The translations under genes and the position numbers were made by a program. DNA of 52,363 bases from NCBI GenBank assembly GCA_027442615.1, contig DAIBBI010000055.1, positions 1 through 52,363 of the forward strand, given 5' to 3'. A model generated the notes under the pieces. That model was not told the origin of the DNA. It saw only the letters and a list, made by a program, of their open reading frames with translations, and did no database searches. Source of the stretch: JAJZRV01 sp027442615. GTDB lineage: Bacteria > Pseudomonadota > Gammaproteobacteria > Burkholderiales > Ferrovaceae. Below are positions 33,911 through 42,871 of this stretch, in pieces (the first letter of the stretch is position 1; each line of letters starts with the position of its first letter).

Positions 33911-34636
33911 GTGCCGCATACTCTCTTCATTTCAGACCTGCATCTGTCCGAGGATACGCCACTCATCCGCAAGCGTTTTCTGGAGTTTCTTGCCGGCCCC
34001 TGCCGTGAAGCCGAGGCCCTCTATATCCTGGGGGACCTTTTCGAAAGCTGGGTGGGCGACGACGACATGCCCACGGCCTTCAATCGCAAAATTGTGGATG
34101 CCCTGAACGCGCTCACCGCCTCAGGAACGGCCTTGTTTCTCATGCACGGAAACCGGGATTTTTTGCTGGGTCAGGATTTTGCGGCGGCGTGCGGTGCCAC
34201 CCTTCTGCCCGATCCCACCGAGACCGTGCTGTATGGCGTGCGCACCGTGCTGTCACACGGCGACCAGTTGTGCACGGATGATGCCGAATACCAAGCCTAT
34301 CGCAAACAGGTGAGGAGCGCAGCATGGCAACGGCAGATTCTGGCACTGCCACTCGAGATGCGCTACAAAATGGCGCGCGATGCCACGGCAATGAGCCATA
34401 AGGCAAAGCAATCCAAGACCATGGAAATCATGGATGTCGCCCCCCAGGCCGTCATGGATTTGCTGCGCAAATTCGAGTATCCGCGACTGATCCACGGACA
34501 TACGCATCGGCCGGCTCGTCACGTTTATCGTCTCGATGATCATGTTTGCGAGCGCTGGGTGCTGCAGGACTGGAATGCAAGCCGCGCCGGGGCGTTGTAC
34601 TGCGACAGCGAAGGCTGCCGATTCGTGCCGCTCTAA
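33911..34636 (+). CDS. lpxH: UDP-2,3-diacylglucosamine diphosphatase
   Basis: Metallophosphoesterase that cleaves UDP-diacylglucosamine to lipid X and UMP in lipid A synthesis. The 241-residue protein has the metal-binding set FISDLHLSEDTP (residues 6-17), ILGDLFESWVGDDD, FLMHGNRDFLLG, LSHGDQLCTDD and IHGHTHRPARH. The start is GTG at 33911. The window thus carries lpxK and lpxH in separate units. The stop overlaps that of convergent metZ in CTAA. Confidence 0.96.
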   Translation: MPHTLFISDLHLSEDTPLIRKRFLEFLAGPCREAEALYILGDLFESWVGDDDMPTAFNRKIVDALNALTASGTALFLMHGNRDFLLGQDFAAACGATLLPDPTETVLYGVRTVLSHGDQLCTDDAEYQAYRKQVRSAAWQRQILALPLEMRYKMARDATAMSHKAKQSKTMEIMDVAPQAVMDLLRKFEYPRLIHGHTHRPARHVYRLDDHVCERWVLQDWNASRAGALYCDSEGCRFVPL

Positions 34637-35808
34637 CCTAACCCTCGGGCCAGATCCGCCTGCAAGGCCTTCACCGATTCCAGCCCCACCGAAATCCTGA
34701 TCATTCCTGGACCAATGCCTGCTGCCCGACGCTCTTCTTCAGAAATGCGTCCGTGGGTGGTGGTGGCGGGATGCGTAATGGTGCTCTTGGTATCTCCGAG
34801 ATTTCCCGTGATGGAAATGATCTCTGTGGCATCGATGACGCGCCAAGCCTCGCGCTGTCCACCCACCACGTCGAAAGTGACAACGGCACCGCCAAGCAAT
34901 TGTTGTCGACGGGCCAGATCGTACTGCGGGTGGGAAGGGAGTCCGGGGTAGTAGACCCGAGCCACCGCCGGATGACGCTCCAGCCATTCTGCCAGAGCCT
35001 GGGCATTTCTGGATTGGGCTTCCATGCGGATTTTCAGCGTCTCCAGTCCCTTTAGGCACACCCAGGCATTAAAGGCGCTCAGGGTGGGACCTGCAGTACG
35101 CAGGAACTGATAAATGCCGCCTTCCATCAGCAACTTTTGCGATCCTATAATCGCCCCGCCCAGGACCCGGCCCTGGCCATCCAGATATTTGGTTGCGGAG
35201 TGAATCACAAGGTCGGCGCCCAGTTCCAAGGGGCGCTGCAAGGCAGGAGTGCAGAAACAGTTGTCCACCACGAGCATGACCGCAGCCGCCCGGGCCACTT
35301 GCGACAATCCCGCGATATCCACCAGTTCCATGGTGGGATTGGAAGGCGTCTCCACGAAGAACATGCGGGTGTTGGGGCGTATGGCTTGCTTCCAGGCCGC
35401 AAGATCGCTCAGTGGCACGAAGGAAGTTTCGATACCGAAACGTCCCATGATATTGACCAGCAGTTGCACCGTGCTGCCAAAAACGCTGCGGGATGCAACG
35501 ATATGGTCCCCCGCCTTGAGCAACCCCATGATGGCGCTGAGGATGGCCGACATGCCACTGGCCGTGGCGATGCAGGCTTCGCCGCATTCCAGTGCAGCCA
35601 GCCGCTCCTGGAATGCGGTGACCGTGGGATTGGTGAAGCGCGAATAGATGTTTCCGGGCTCACGGTTGCCAAACCGGTCCGCCGCCTGCTGGGCGTTTTT
35701 GAAGACATAGCTCGAAGTCAGGTACAGCGCTTCGGAGTGCTCGTTGAACGCGCTGCGATGAATCCCTGCACGAATAGCCAGGGTGTCAAAATCAAATTCT
35801 TCGTTCAC
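34633..35808 (-). CDS. metZ: O-succinylhomoserine sulfhydrylase
   Basis: PLP enzyme that makes homocysteine directly from O-succinylhomoserine and sulfide. The 391-residue protein belongs to the Cys/Met metabolism family. The PLP lysine is Lys207 in HSATKYLDGQGRVLGG, and other family motifs are ATASGMSAI and TPSNPTMELVDI. The MetZ assignment, rather than MetB or MetC, rests on the purF-metZ adjacency common in Beta- and Gammaproteobacteria and on overall likeness. GTG start at 35808 overlaps the purF stop (GTGA). Confidence 0.9.
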   Translation of the reverse strand: MNEEFDFDTLAIRAGIHRSAFNEHSEALYLTSSYVFKNAQQAADRFGNREPGNIYSRFTNPTVTAFQERLAALECGEACIATASGMSAILSAIMGLLKAGDHIVASRSVFGSTVQLLVNIMGRFGIETSFVPLSDLAAWKQAIRPNTRMFFVETPSNPTMELVDIAGLSQVARAAAVMLVVDNCFCTPALQRPLELGADLVIHSATKYLDGQGRVLGGAIIGSQKLLMEGGIYQFLRTAGPTLSAFNAWVCLKGLETLKIRMEAQSRNAQALAEWLERHPAVARVYYPGLPSHPQYDLARRQQLLGGAVVTFDVVGGQREAWRVIDATEIISITGNLGDTKSTITHPATTTHGRISEEERRAAGIGPGMIRISVGLESVKALQADLARGLG

Positions 35809-37331
35809 ACCGATTCAACCGCGCTGAGATTAAGATCCAGTTGCTGTGTCGATTCCTTCCCGGATCGGGTTTCGCCATCACAACGATGCGCCTCGATGTT
35901 GGCCAGGTACTCTGGTGTGATGTCTCCCGTTATGTAGCAGCCATCAAAACAGGAGGCGTCAAAGCGGTCGATGCCCGGGGTCCCTCCTCTGACATCACGC
36001 ACCAAGTCATCAATATCTTGATAAAACACGGCGTCTGCACCAATTTCCACTGCTATCTCTGCATCGGAGCGTCCGGTGGCCAGCAATTCCTGACGGGTGG
36101 GCATATCAATACCGTACACATTGGGAAAGCGCACCGGAGGTGCTGCCGAAGCAAAATAAACCCTATTGGCTCCGCAATCGCGCGCCATCTGGACGATTTC
36201 ACGGCTGGTCGTACCCCTCACGATGGAATCATCCACCAGCAGTACATTCTTGCCTTTGAACTCAAACCCAATGGCATTCAGCTTCTGGCGCACGGACTTT
36301 TTTCGTTCAGCCTGCCCCGGCATGATGAAAGTACGGCCGATGTAACGGTTTTTGATGAATCCTTCCCGGTAGGGAACACCCAGCCTGAGCGCCAACTGCA
36401 AGGCGCTGGGACGACTGGTGTCCGGAATGGGGATAACCACATCCAGCTTGAGGTCTGGCGCGATGCGCCGAATCTTGTTTCCCAGGCTTTCGCCCATCTT
36501 GAGTCGTGTTTCGTACACGGAAATGCCGTCCATGACCGAGTCAGGGCGTGCCAGATAGACATATTCGAATATGCAGGGATTTTTCTGGGGAGCGTCGGCA
36601 CATATCCGATTGTAGAAATTGCCGCCCTCATCAATCAGGATGGCCTCACCGGGCTCCACATCGCGCAACAACTCGAAGCCCAGGGCGTCCAGCGCAACGC
36701 TTTCGGAGGCCACCATAAATTCTGTTCCCATGGGCGTGACGTTGCGTCCAATCACCAAGGGGCGGATGCCATGGGGGTCACGGAAGGCCAGCAGGCCATG
36801 TCCCGCGATGATGGTCACTGCCGCGTAAGCCCCGTGGCAGCGGCGATAAACCTGCCCTACCGCTTTGAAAATGTCGTTGGGATCGAGCTTGTGACCTTTG
36901 GCTGCGTCATGCAGTTCGTGCGCGAGCACATTGAGCAACACCTCGGAATCAGAGTTTGTGTTGACGTGGCGACGATCCTGTTCAAAGAGTTCGGCACGCA
37001 GGTGCTCTGAATTGGTGAGATTGCCGTTATGTCCCAGTACGATGCCAAATGGTGAGTTGACATAGAATGGTTGCGCTTCTGCCGGAGAACTGGCCGAACC
37101 AGCGGTAGGATAGCGACAATGGGCTATGCCGACGTTGCCGGTCAGGGCACGCATGTCCCTGGTACGAAATACATCCCGAACCAGCCCCAACCCTTTATGC
37201 ATATGGAAAGTGCTGCCGTCCGCGGTGGCTATGCCCGCTGCATCCTGACCGCGATGCTGTAGCAATTGCAGTCCGTCATAAAGGAGCTGGTTGACGGGTA
37301 TCTTGGCGACGATTCCGACTATTCCGCACAT
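35805..37331 (-). CDS. purF: Amidophosphoribosyltransferase
   Basis: First committed step of purine synthesis: PRPP + glutamine to phosphoribosylamine. The 508-residue protein begins MCGIVGIV, giving the Cys nucleophile after Met removal, followed by the Ntn glutaminase domain (to about 235). The phosphoribosyltransferase domain carries the PRPP loop VLLVDDSIVRGTTSREI. Length and N-terminus fit the E. coli type, without a propeptide or the Fe-S cysteine set. It lies 72 bp after cvpA; no terminator in that gap. Confidence 0.97.
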   Translation of the reverse strand: MCGIVGIVAKIPVNQLLYDGLQLLQHRGQDAAGIATADGSTFHMHKGLGLVRDVFRTRDMRALTGNVGIAHCRYPTAGSASSPAEAQPFYVNSPFGIVLGHNGNLTNSEHLRAELFEQDRRHVNTNSDSEVLLNVLAHELHDAAKGHKLDPNDIFKAVGQVYRRCHGAYAAVTIIAGHGLLAFRDPHGIRPLVIGRNVTPMGTEFMVASESVALDALGFELLRDVEPGEAILIDEGGNFYNRICADAPQKNPCIFEYVYLARPDSVMDGISVYETRLKMGESLGNKIRRIAPDLKLDVVIPIPDTSRPSALQLALRLGVPYREGFIKNRYIGRTFIMPGQAERKKSVRQKLNAIGFEFKGKNVLLVDDSIVRGTTSREIVQMARDCGANRVYFASAAPPVRFPNVYGIDMPTRQELLATGRSDAEIAVEIGADAVFYQDIDDLVRDVRGGTPGIDRFDASCFDGCYITGDITPEYLANIEAHRCDGETRSGKESTQQLDLNLSAVESV

Positions 37332-37403
37332 AAAACAGAAAGTCCCTGAAAAATGGTAGTTCCCGGACCCTCGAATTCTACTCCGATTACCGGTTCCAGG
37401 TGC

Positions 37404-37913
37404 TTAAAAATGTATGCGTTCGGCCATCATGGGAGGAAGGTAGGGCATCAGCAATTTGCCGCTATGCACACCCCATCGAACGAAAATCGAAGATTTCCAT
37501 ACCTGCTCCGTGGGAAACGAAGTCATTCCGGCAAGCATCACCAGGACCACCACGAGAATCCAGCCGCGAAGCAGGCCAAAGGCCGCGCCCAGAAAGCGAT
37601 TGAGCGTCCCCAACCCGACACTGGTCGCCACGGCGCTCGTGAAATAACCCAACACCGCTGTGAACACCAATCCTGCCAGGAAAAGCGCCGCAAAAGACAC
37701 CATCAGCCGAATGGTTTCGTTACTGATGAATGGCGTGAGCCATAGTGCGCCCATCAGGCTGAATGATTTTGCAAGCCAGAAGGCGACCACCCATCCCAGC
37801 AGAGAAAAAAACTCCTTCACCATGCCCCGAAACATGCCGAGAATGAGCGAGATGAACACTATGGATAGCAAACTCCAATCAATCCAGGTGAGCCTTGCGA
37901 ACTCGTCCATCAT
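37404..37913 (-). CDS. cvpA: CvpA-family membrane protein
   Basis: A 169-residue inner-membrane protein with four hydrophobic segments (about 13-32, 37-57, 66-90, 108-130) and the family opening WIDWSLLSIVFISLILGMFRG. In E. coli CvpA is needed for colicin V production and is encoded upstream of purF; its basic job is unclear. ATG at 37913 overlaps the dedD stop (ATGA); the next codon is also ATG. Confidence 0.92.
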   Translation of the reverse strand: MMDEFARLTWIDWSLLSIVFISLILGMFRGMVKEFFSLLGWVVAFWLAKSFSLMGALWLTPFISNETIRLMVSFAALFLAGLVFTAVLGYFTSAVATSVGLGTLNRFLGAAFGLLRGWILVVVLVMLAGMTSFPTEQVWKSSIFVRWGVHSGKLLMPYLPPMMAERIHF

Positions 37914-38527
37914 GGAGAAATGACCATGTATTTGAGGTTGAGCTGATCGAGTTGATGCGTTATTGCCAGCGCCTCCGCCTTGTTGTGCAGGGGGCCGATG
38001 CGAACCCGGACTCGCGCTCCTTCCTTGTAATGCGCTTCCTCTCCAATGGCGTGCAGCTCATGATCAGCAAGTTTTTTGACCAGCGCCTGCGCTTTGCCAC
38101 GATCGCTGAAAACCCCCACCTGAACCCAGAAAGCTGTCTTGCCTGCGGTAGGAATGGTTGCAGTCGTTGCCGGTTTGGCAACGGTGGTGGTCACAGCAGT
38201 GGCAGGCGCTGGAATTGCCGCTGCCTCGGGAGTGCCGAGTTGCTCAACGGGAAGGGCTTGTGGCGAAGGTGCCGCGGCGATTTCGGCAGCAGGCTGGGGC
38301 AGATCTGATCGCGCGACGACATCGGTTGCAGCTGCCTGATCCTTGTCCTGCTGCACTTCACTTGAAGGTGGCGTCAGACCACGCGCCGCAAGCTTGGGCT
38401 CCATGGAATGCTCCAGGATTACGGGCAACAGCAGGACCACGCTGAGCATGATGACCGACGCACCAATCATCCGACGCCGGCTCTGAATCCGCAAAACTTG
38501 CTCTTGAGCATTCAGGGGACGTTTCAT
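37910..38527 (-). CDS. dedD: SPOR-domain protein (DedD-like)
   Basis: A 205-residue bitopic membrane protein. It has a basic cytoplasmic N-terminus, one membrane helix (about 21-41, MIGASVIMLSVVLLLPVIL), a long Ala/Pro/Thr-rich periplasmic linker and a C-terminal SPOR domain (about 128-205; FWVQVGVFSDRGKAQALVKKL). SPOR domains bind denuded septal glycan, so a role at the division site is likely. Its position before cvpA-purF is that of dedD. The upstream neighbour is accD rather than folC. Confidence 0.9.
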   Translation of the reverse strand: MKRPLNAQEQVLRIQSRRRMIGASVIMLSVVLLLPVILEHSMEPKLAARGLTPPSSEVQQDKDQAAATDVVARSDLPQPAAEIAAAPSPQALPVEQLGTPEAAAIPAPATAVTTTVAKPATTATIPTAGKTAFWVQVGVFSDRGKAQALVKKLADHELHAIGEEAHYKEGARVRVRIGPLHNKAEALAITHQLDQLNLKYMVISP

Positions 38528-38550
38528 GATTCCCTCATTTTCACCGGCAA

Positions 38551-39417
38551 TCAGGCTGTATCGGTAACCTGTGTCAGCTGACCAAGAATGTTTGCAATCC
38601 TGTCACGCAACTGCCTGCGATCCACGATCATGTCTATGGCACCCTTCTCGAGGAGAAATTCTGACCGCTGAAACCCTTCGGGAAGTACTTCACGCACAGT
38701 CTGCTCTATCACGCGAGGTCCTGCAAAACCGATGAGTGCATTGGGCTCTGCAATCACCACGTCGCCAATCATGGCAAAGCTGGCAGAAACGCCTCCCATG
38801 GTTGGGTCGGTCAGCACAGAAATAAAAGGCAAGCGTGCCTGTGCAAGCCGGGTTAATGCAGCGCAGGTTTTAGCCATCTGCATCAGGGACAAGAGGCCTT
38901 CCTGCATTCGGGCACCGCCACTGGCCAGGAAACAGACAAAAGGATATTTCTGGTCTTTGGCCGCTTCCACGGCGCGCACGAACCGTTCGCCAACCACCGA
39001 GCCCATGGAACCACCCATGAATTCAAACTCAAAAGCTGCAGCCACCAACGGAAGGCCATTCAGTGTTCCCTGAATCACAACCAGCGCATCGGTTTCACCC
39101 GTGGCGCTGGAGGCTTCCGTAAGGCGGTCCACGTAGCGACGGCTGTCCTTGAACTTGAGGCTGTCCACAGGGGTAACCTCTGAGCCAATTTCAAAGCGTC
39201 CATCCGCGTCCAGGAAACCATCGAGGCGCGTCCGCGCAGAAATCCGGATATGGTGGGAGCATTTTGGGCACACATGAAGATTGGATTCGAGATCGGAACG
39301 ATACAAGACCGCTTCACAAGAACCACATTTCACCCACAGTCCTTCGGGCACCGAACCCTTGCTGTTATTCTTGTCGCGCTTGATGCGCGGCGGCAACAGT
39401 TTTTTAAACCAGCTCAT
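38551..39417 (-). CDS. accD: Acetyl-CoA carboxylase carboxyltransferase subunit beta
   Basis: Beta half of the carboxyltransferase that makes malonyl-CoA for fatty acid synthesis. The 288-residue protein has an N-terminal zinc ribbon (VKCGSCEAVLY, then HVCPKCSHH, about 29-55) followed by the crotonase-fold domain (FEFMGGSMGSVVGERF, CFLASGGARMQEG, TDPTMGGVSASFA, GFAGPRVIEQTV). Full length. It lies 4 bp after trpA. The partner accA is not in the window. Confidence 0.97.
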   Translation of the reverse strand: MSWFKKLLPPRIKRDKNNSKGSVPEGLWVKCGSCEAVLYRSDLESNLHVCPKCSHHIRISARTRLDGFLDADGRFEIGSEVTPVDSLKFKDSRRYVDRLTEASSATGETDALVVIQGTLNGLPLVAAAFEFEFMGGSMGSVVGERFVRAVEAAKDQKYPFVCFLASGGARMQEGLLSLMQMAKTCAALTRLAQARLPFISVLTDPTMGGVSASFAMIGDVVIAEPNALIGFAGPRVIEQTVREVLPEGFQRSEFLLEKGAIDMIVDRRQLRDRIANILGQLTQVTDTA

Positions 39418-39420
39418 TAA

Positions 39421-40218
39421 TCAGGCATCCATGGCTTGACGAAAACGATTGATCAATGCACCCACACGTGCCGGGACTTCATCCGGGGTGCTGGCTTCGA
39501 TCTCCTCCACAATACGCGAACCTACCACAATGGCATCCGCCACCTGGGCAAGCAGGCGTGCCGTGGCCCCATCCCGAATACCAAAACCAACGCCCACTGG
39601 CACGGTGGCGGCCGACTTGATGCGTGCAATCTGGCTTGCCACCTCGTGAGGGTCAATGTTTGATGCTCCCGTGACGCCACGCAAGGATACATAGTAGATG
39701 TAGCCGGTAGCCAGTGCGGAAATTTCCTTGACGCGGGCATCAGTGGAAGTCGGTGAGAGCAGAAAAATGGAATCAACCCCTTTGGGGCCCAGCAGTTTTC
39801 CCAAATCACGGGCCTCGTCGGGAGGGTAATCCACCACCAGCACGCCATCGACTCCGACCGTGGCGCATTGGACGGCAAAGCGTTCGCGACCCATACGTTC
39901 GATTGGGTTGGCATACCCCATCAGCACCACGGGGGTAGTGCCATCCGTCTGTCGAAACAGGGCCACCGTGTTCAAAACGTCCTGCAACGAGACGCCATTT
40001 TTCAGCGCGCGCTCGCTGGAACGTTGAATGGTCGGTCCATCCGCCATGGGATCGGAAAACGGAATGCCCAGTTCAAGGATATCGGCGCCACCTGCAACCA
40101 TGGCGTGCATTGTGGGTGAGCAAAGCGCCAGATTGGGGTCGCCCACCGAAAAAAAGGGAATCAGCGCCTTATGCCCTGTACGCGCCAGACGTTCAAACGT
40201 TGCGGAAATCCGTGACAC
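39421..40218 (-). CDS. trpA: Tryptophan synthase alpha subunit
   Basis: Cleaves indole-3-glycerol phosphate to indole, which is channelled to TrpB. The 265-residue TIM barrel has LELGIPFSDPMADGPTIQ (catalytic Glu and Asp), VLMGYANPI, LVVDYPPDEA, and the phosphate-binding GVGFGIRDG and IVVGSRIV. GTG start at 40218 with GGAG 7 bases upstream, 33 bp after trpB. Confidence 0.98.
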   Translation of the reverse strand: MSRISATFERLARTGHKALIPFFSVGDPNLALCSPTMHAMVAGGADILELGIPFSDPMADGPTIQRSSERALKNGVSLQDVLNTVALFRQTDGTTPVVLMGYANPIERMGRERFAVQCATVGVDGVLVVDYPPDEARDLGKLLGPKGVDSIFLLSPTSTDARVKEISALATGYIYYVSLRGVTGASNIDPHEVASQIARIKSAATVPVGVGFGIRDGATARLLAQVADAIVVGSRIVEEIEASTPDEVPARVGALINRFRQAMDA

Positions 40219-40251
40219 TGATCACTCCTAAGTTGTTTTTCGCAACATGCA

Positions 40252-41451
40252 CTAGAGCGCGATGCCGCTACGTTCGGCAACCGTGGCCATGTCCTTGTCG
40301 CCCCGGCCGGAAAGATTGACCAGCAGAATTTTTTCCTTCCCCATGGCGGGCGCCATCTTCATGGCCTGCGCCAATGCGTGGCTGGATTCAAGTGCCGGAA
40401 TGATGCCTTCCATGCGACAGAGCGTATGAAAGGCATGCAGCGCTTCATCGTCATTGATGGCCACATATTCGGCACGATGGGAGTCCTTGAGCCAGGCATG
40501 CTCGGGCCCCACGCCTGGATAGTCGAGGCCTGCAGAAATGGAGTGCGTCTCGATGATCTGTCCATTGCTGTCTTGCAGAAGGTATGTGCGGTTTCCGTGC
40601 AATACGCCAGGGGAACCCGCCACGAGCGAGGCTGCGTGGTGCCCACTGGCCACCCCTTCACCGCCGGCTTCCACGCCCATCAATCGCACTGATTCGTGTG
40701 GGATATAGGGATAAAAAATGCCCATGGCATTGGAGCCACCGCCCACGCACGCCAGCACCATATCAGGTTGGCGCCCTGCCATCTCGGGCATCTGCGTCAG
40801 GCATTCGCGTCCCACCACCGAATTGAAGTCGCGCACCATCATGGGATAGGGATGGGGACCGGCAACCGTGCCGATGATGTAAAACGTGTTCTGAACGTTC
40901 GTCACCCAGTCGCGCATGGCCTCATTGAGTGCATCTTTGAGCGTTCTGGAACCGCTTTCCACAGGCACGACGCGCGCACCCAACAGCTTCATGCGATACA
41001 CGTTCTGGGCTTGGCGCCGGACATCTTCGGACCCCATGTAAACCACGCATTCCATGCCATAGCGTGCTGCCACCGTGGCCGAAGCCACGCCGTGCTGGCC
41101 TGCCCCAGTCTCGGCAATGATGCGTTTCTTGCCCATGCGCTGCGCCAGCATCGCCTGCCCGACCGTGTTGTTGATCTTGTGAGCGCCCGTATGGTTGAGG
41201 TCTTCACGTTTGAGGTAGATCTGCGCACCCCCCAGGGAGTCGGAGAGGCGGCGCGCATGATAGATGGGGCTGGGGCGGCCCACATAATGTTTGAGCTCGT
41301 AGGCGAATTCAGCTTGAAATTGTGGATCGTCCCGATAGTGCAGATACTGCGCCTTGAGTTCATCAATGGCAGCGATCAGCGTCTCTGATACGAAAGTCCC
41401 TCCGTAAGGGCCAAAGTGCCCCTCTGGGTCAGGCATGTCGTATATCTTCAT
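40252..41451 (-). CDS. trpB: Tryptophan synthase beta subunit
   Basis: PLP enzyme joining indole and serine. ATG 41451 with AAGGAG upstream gives 399 residues starting MKIYDMPDPEGHFGPYGG. The PLP lysine is Lys92 in HTGAHKINN. Other motifs are ETGAGQHGVA, the phosphate-binding GGGSNAMG and the C-terminal SGRGDKDM. The start overlaps the end of trpF by 23 bp. The frame is open to 41520, but the extra residues are not family-like. Confidence 0.97.
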   Translation of the reverse strand: MKIYDMPDPEGHFGPYGGTFVSETLIAAIDELKAQYLHYRDDPQFQAEFAYELKHYVGRPSPIYHARRLSDSLGGAQIYLKREDLNHTGAHKINNTVGQAMLAQRMGKKRIIAETGAGQHGVASATVAARYGMECVVYMGSEDVRRQAQNVYRMKLLGARVVPVESGSRTLKDALNEAMRDWVTNVQNTFYIIGTVAGPHPYPMMVRDFNSVVGRECLTQMPEMAGRQPDMVLACVGGGSNAMGIFYPYIPHESVRLMGVEAGGEGVASGHHAASLVAGSPGVLHGNRTYLLQDSNGQIIETHSISAGLDYPGVGPEHAWLKDSHRAEYVAINDDEALHAFHTLCRMEGIIPALESSHALAQAMKMAPAMGKEKILLVNLSGRGDKDMATVAERSGIAL

Positions 41452-42061
41452 TCCTCGCTCCTTGTATGAACTGCTGCACCTTTCCTGCATCCTTGATTCC
41501 CGGAGCGGCTTCCACGCCACTGCTGACGTCCACCGCCCATGGTCTGACTGTTCGAATCGCCAAACCCACGTTTTCCGGCGTCAATCCGCCCGATAGAATG
41601 AGGGGCAACGGCAATGCCGGGGGCAGCGCCGCCCAGTCAAAGGTCTTGCCCGTACCGCCGGGCTGGCCAGCCACATAGGCATCCACCAGCAATGCTCGCG
41701 CACGGCGATACCCAACCGCGTATTGTACCAAATCAAGCCCGGGCCTGACGCGAGCGACTTTTATGTAGGGCACCTGATAGCGCTCGCATTCAGCCGGGGA
41801 TTCGTCCCCATGAAACTGAAGGTAATCAAGCCTGATGCAGGACAGGACGGAGTCCACCAGATCAGGGGCGGCATCCACGAACAAGCCCACCACGGAGACA
41901 AAGGGGGGCAGAGATGCCACAATTTCCTTGGCTGCCTCAAGGGAGACCACTCGCGGGCTGGGCTGATGAAACACCAGGCCGAGCGCATCTGCCCCCGACT
42001 GGGCAACCAACTGCGCATCCTCGGCTCGGGTAATGCCGCAAATTTTGATGCGGATTGGCAT
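41429..42061 (-). CDS. trpF: Phosphoribosylanthranilate isomerase
   Basis: Isomerises phosphoribosylanthranilate to CdRP in tryptophan synthesis. The 210-residue TIM barrel starts MPIRIKICGITR with the catalytic Cys8; the general-acid Asp is in LLVDAYV, and SGGLTPENV and VDVSSGVE bind phosphate. ATG 42061 lies one base from the truA stop (TGACATG); an ATG five codons earlier (42076) lies inside truA and is possible. trpF-trpB-trpA form one unit; the trpE-G-D-C genes are not here. Confidence 0.95.
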   Translation of the reverse strand: MPIRIKICGITRAEDAQLVAQSGADALGLVFHQPSPRVVSLEAAKEIVASLPPFVSVVGLFVDAAPDLVDSVLSCIRLDYLQFHGDESPAECERYQVPYIKVARVRPGLDLVQYAVGYRRARALLVDAYVAGQPGGTGKTFDWAALPPALPLPLILSGGLTPENVGLAIRTVRPWAVDVSSGVEAAPGIKDAGKVQQFIQGARNEDIRHA

Positions 42062-42062
42062 G

Positions 42063-42860
42063 TCAGGGATTTCCATGTCTTAACATCGAGTCACACCGCG
42101 ACGTTTGTTGTGGCAAATTCCAGTGGGCCTCATAACCCACTCCGGTCAGATAAAGTCCGTCTGGAGAGAAGGTTGGCGCCGCCAAAGTGCGATTACGCGA
42201 TTTCAATAGCTCGAGAATCCATGCGGGCGCCTCGTTCCCACGGCCCACCATCACCAGCGCCCCCACCATGTTGCGGACCATGTGCTGCAGGAAGGCATCG
42301 GCCGTGAAGGAAAAGCTGAATACCGGACCATCCTGCGCCACTTCTGCCTGCAACAGTGTCTTCAACGGGGTTTTTGCCTGACATTCGGCCGCCCGAAACA
42401 CGCTGAAATCCTGCTTTCCCAACAAAAACCGTGCGCCTTGCCGCATTAGATCCAGATCCAACTCATGATGATACCACCCCAATTTTCCAGCCATCAATGC
42501 AGGTCGGACCGGGTGGTTGAGCAGTAAATACCGGTAAGAACGGCTACGGGCGGAGAAGCGCGCGTGAAATTCTGGTGACACCGGATGCGCCCACAGGATG
42601 GCAATACCAGGGGGCAGCAACGCGTTAACGCCTCGCACCCAGGCGGTGAGCGGGCGCTGGGCCTCCGTATCGAAATGAATGACCTGGGCACAGGCATGGA
42701 CGCCACGGTCGGTGCGCCCGGCTGCAATCACGTTGATGGGTTCACTGCCAATGCCGGAAAGTGCAGTCTCCAGCGCCTCCTGGATGGAAAGCCGCTCCGG
42801 TTGGCGCTGCCATCCACAATACCCCAGGCCGTCGTACTCAACTCCCAGCGCGTATCGCAT
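42063..42860 (-). CDS. truA: tRNA pseudouridine(38-40) synthase
   Basis: Makes pseudouridine at positions 38-40 of the anticodon stem. The 265-residue protein starts MRYALGVEYDG, with the catalytic Asp51 in AAGRTDRGVHA, FHARFSARSRSYRY and the C-terminal FLQHMVRNMVGAL. ATG 42860 matches homologues. A TTG at 42875, overlapping the stop of the FimV-like gene and 3-4 bases after GGAAGG, is a real alternative that would add five residues. Confidence 0.95.
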   Translation of the reverse strand: MRYALGVEYDGLGYCGWQRQPERLSIQEALETALSGIGSEPINVIAAGRTDRGVHACAQVIHFDTEAQRPLTAWVRGVNALLPPGIAILWAHPVSPEFHARFSARSRSYRYLLLNHPVRPALMAGKLGWYHHELDLDLMRQGARFLLGKQDFSVFRAAECQAKTPLKTLLQAEVAQDGPVFSFSFTADAFLQHMVRNMVGALVMVGRGNEAPAWILELLKSRNRTLAAPTFSPDGLYLTGVGYEAHWNLPQQTSRCDSMLRHGNP

Positions 42861-42871
42861 GCGGGTAGGCG

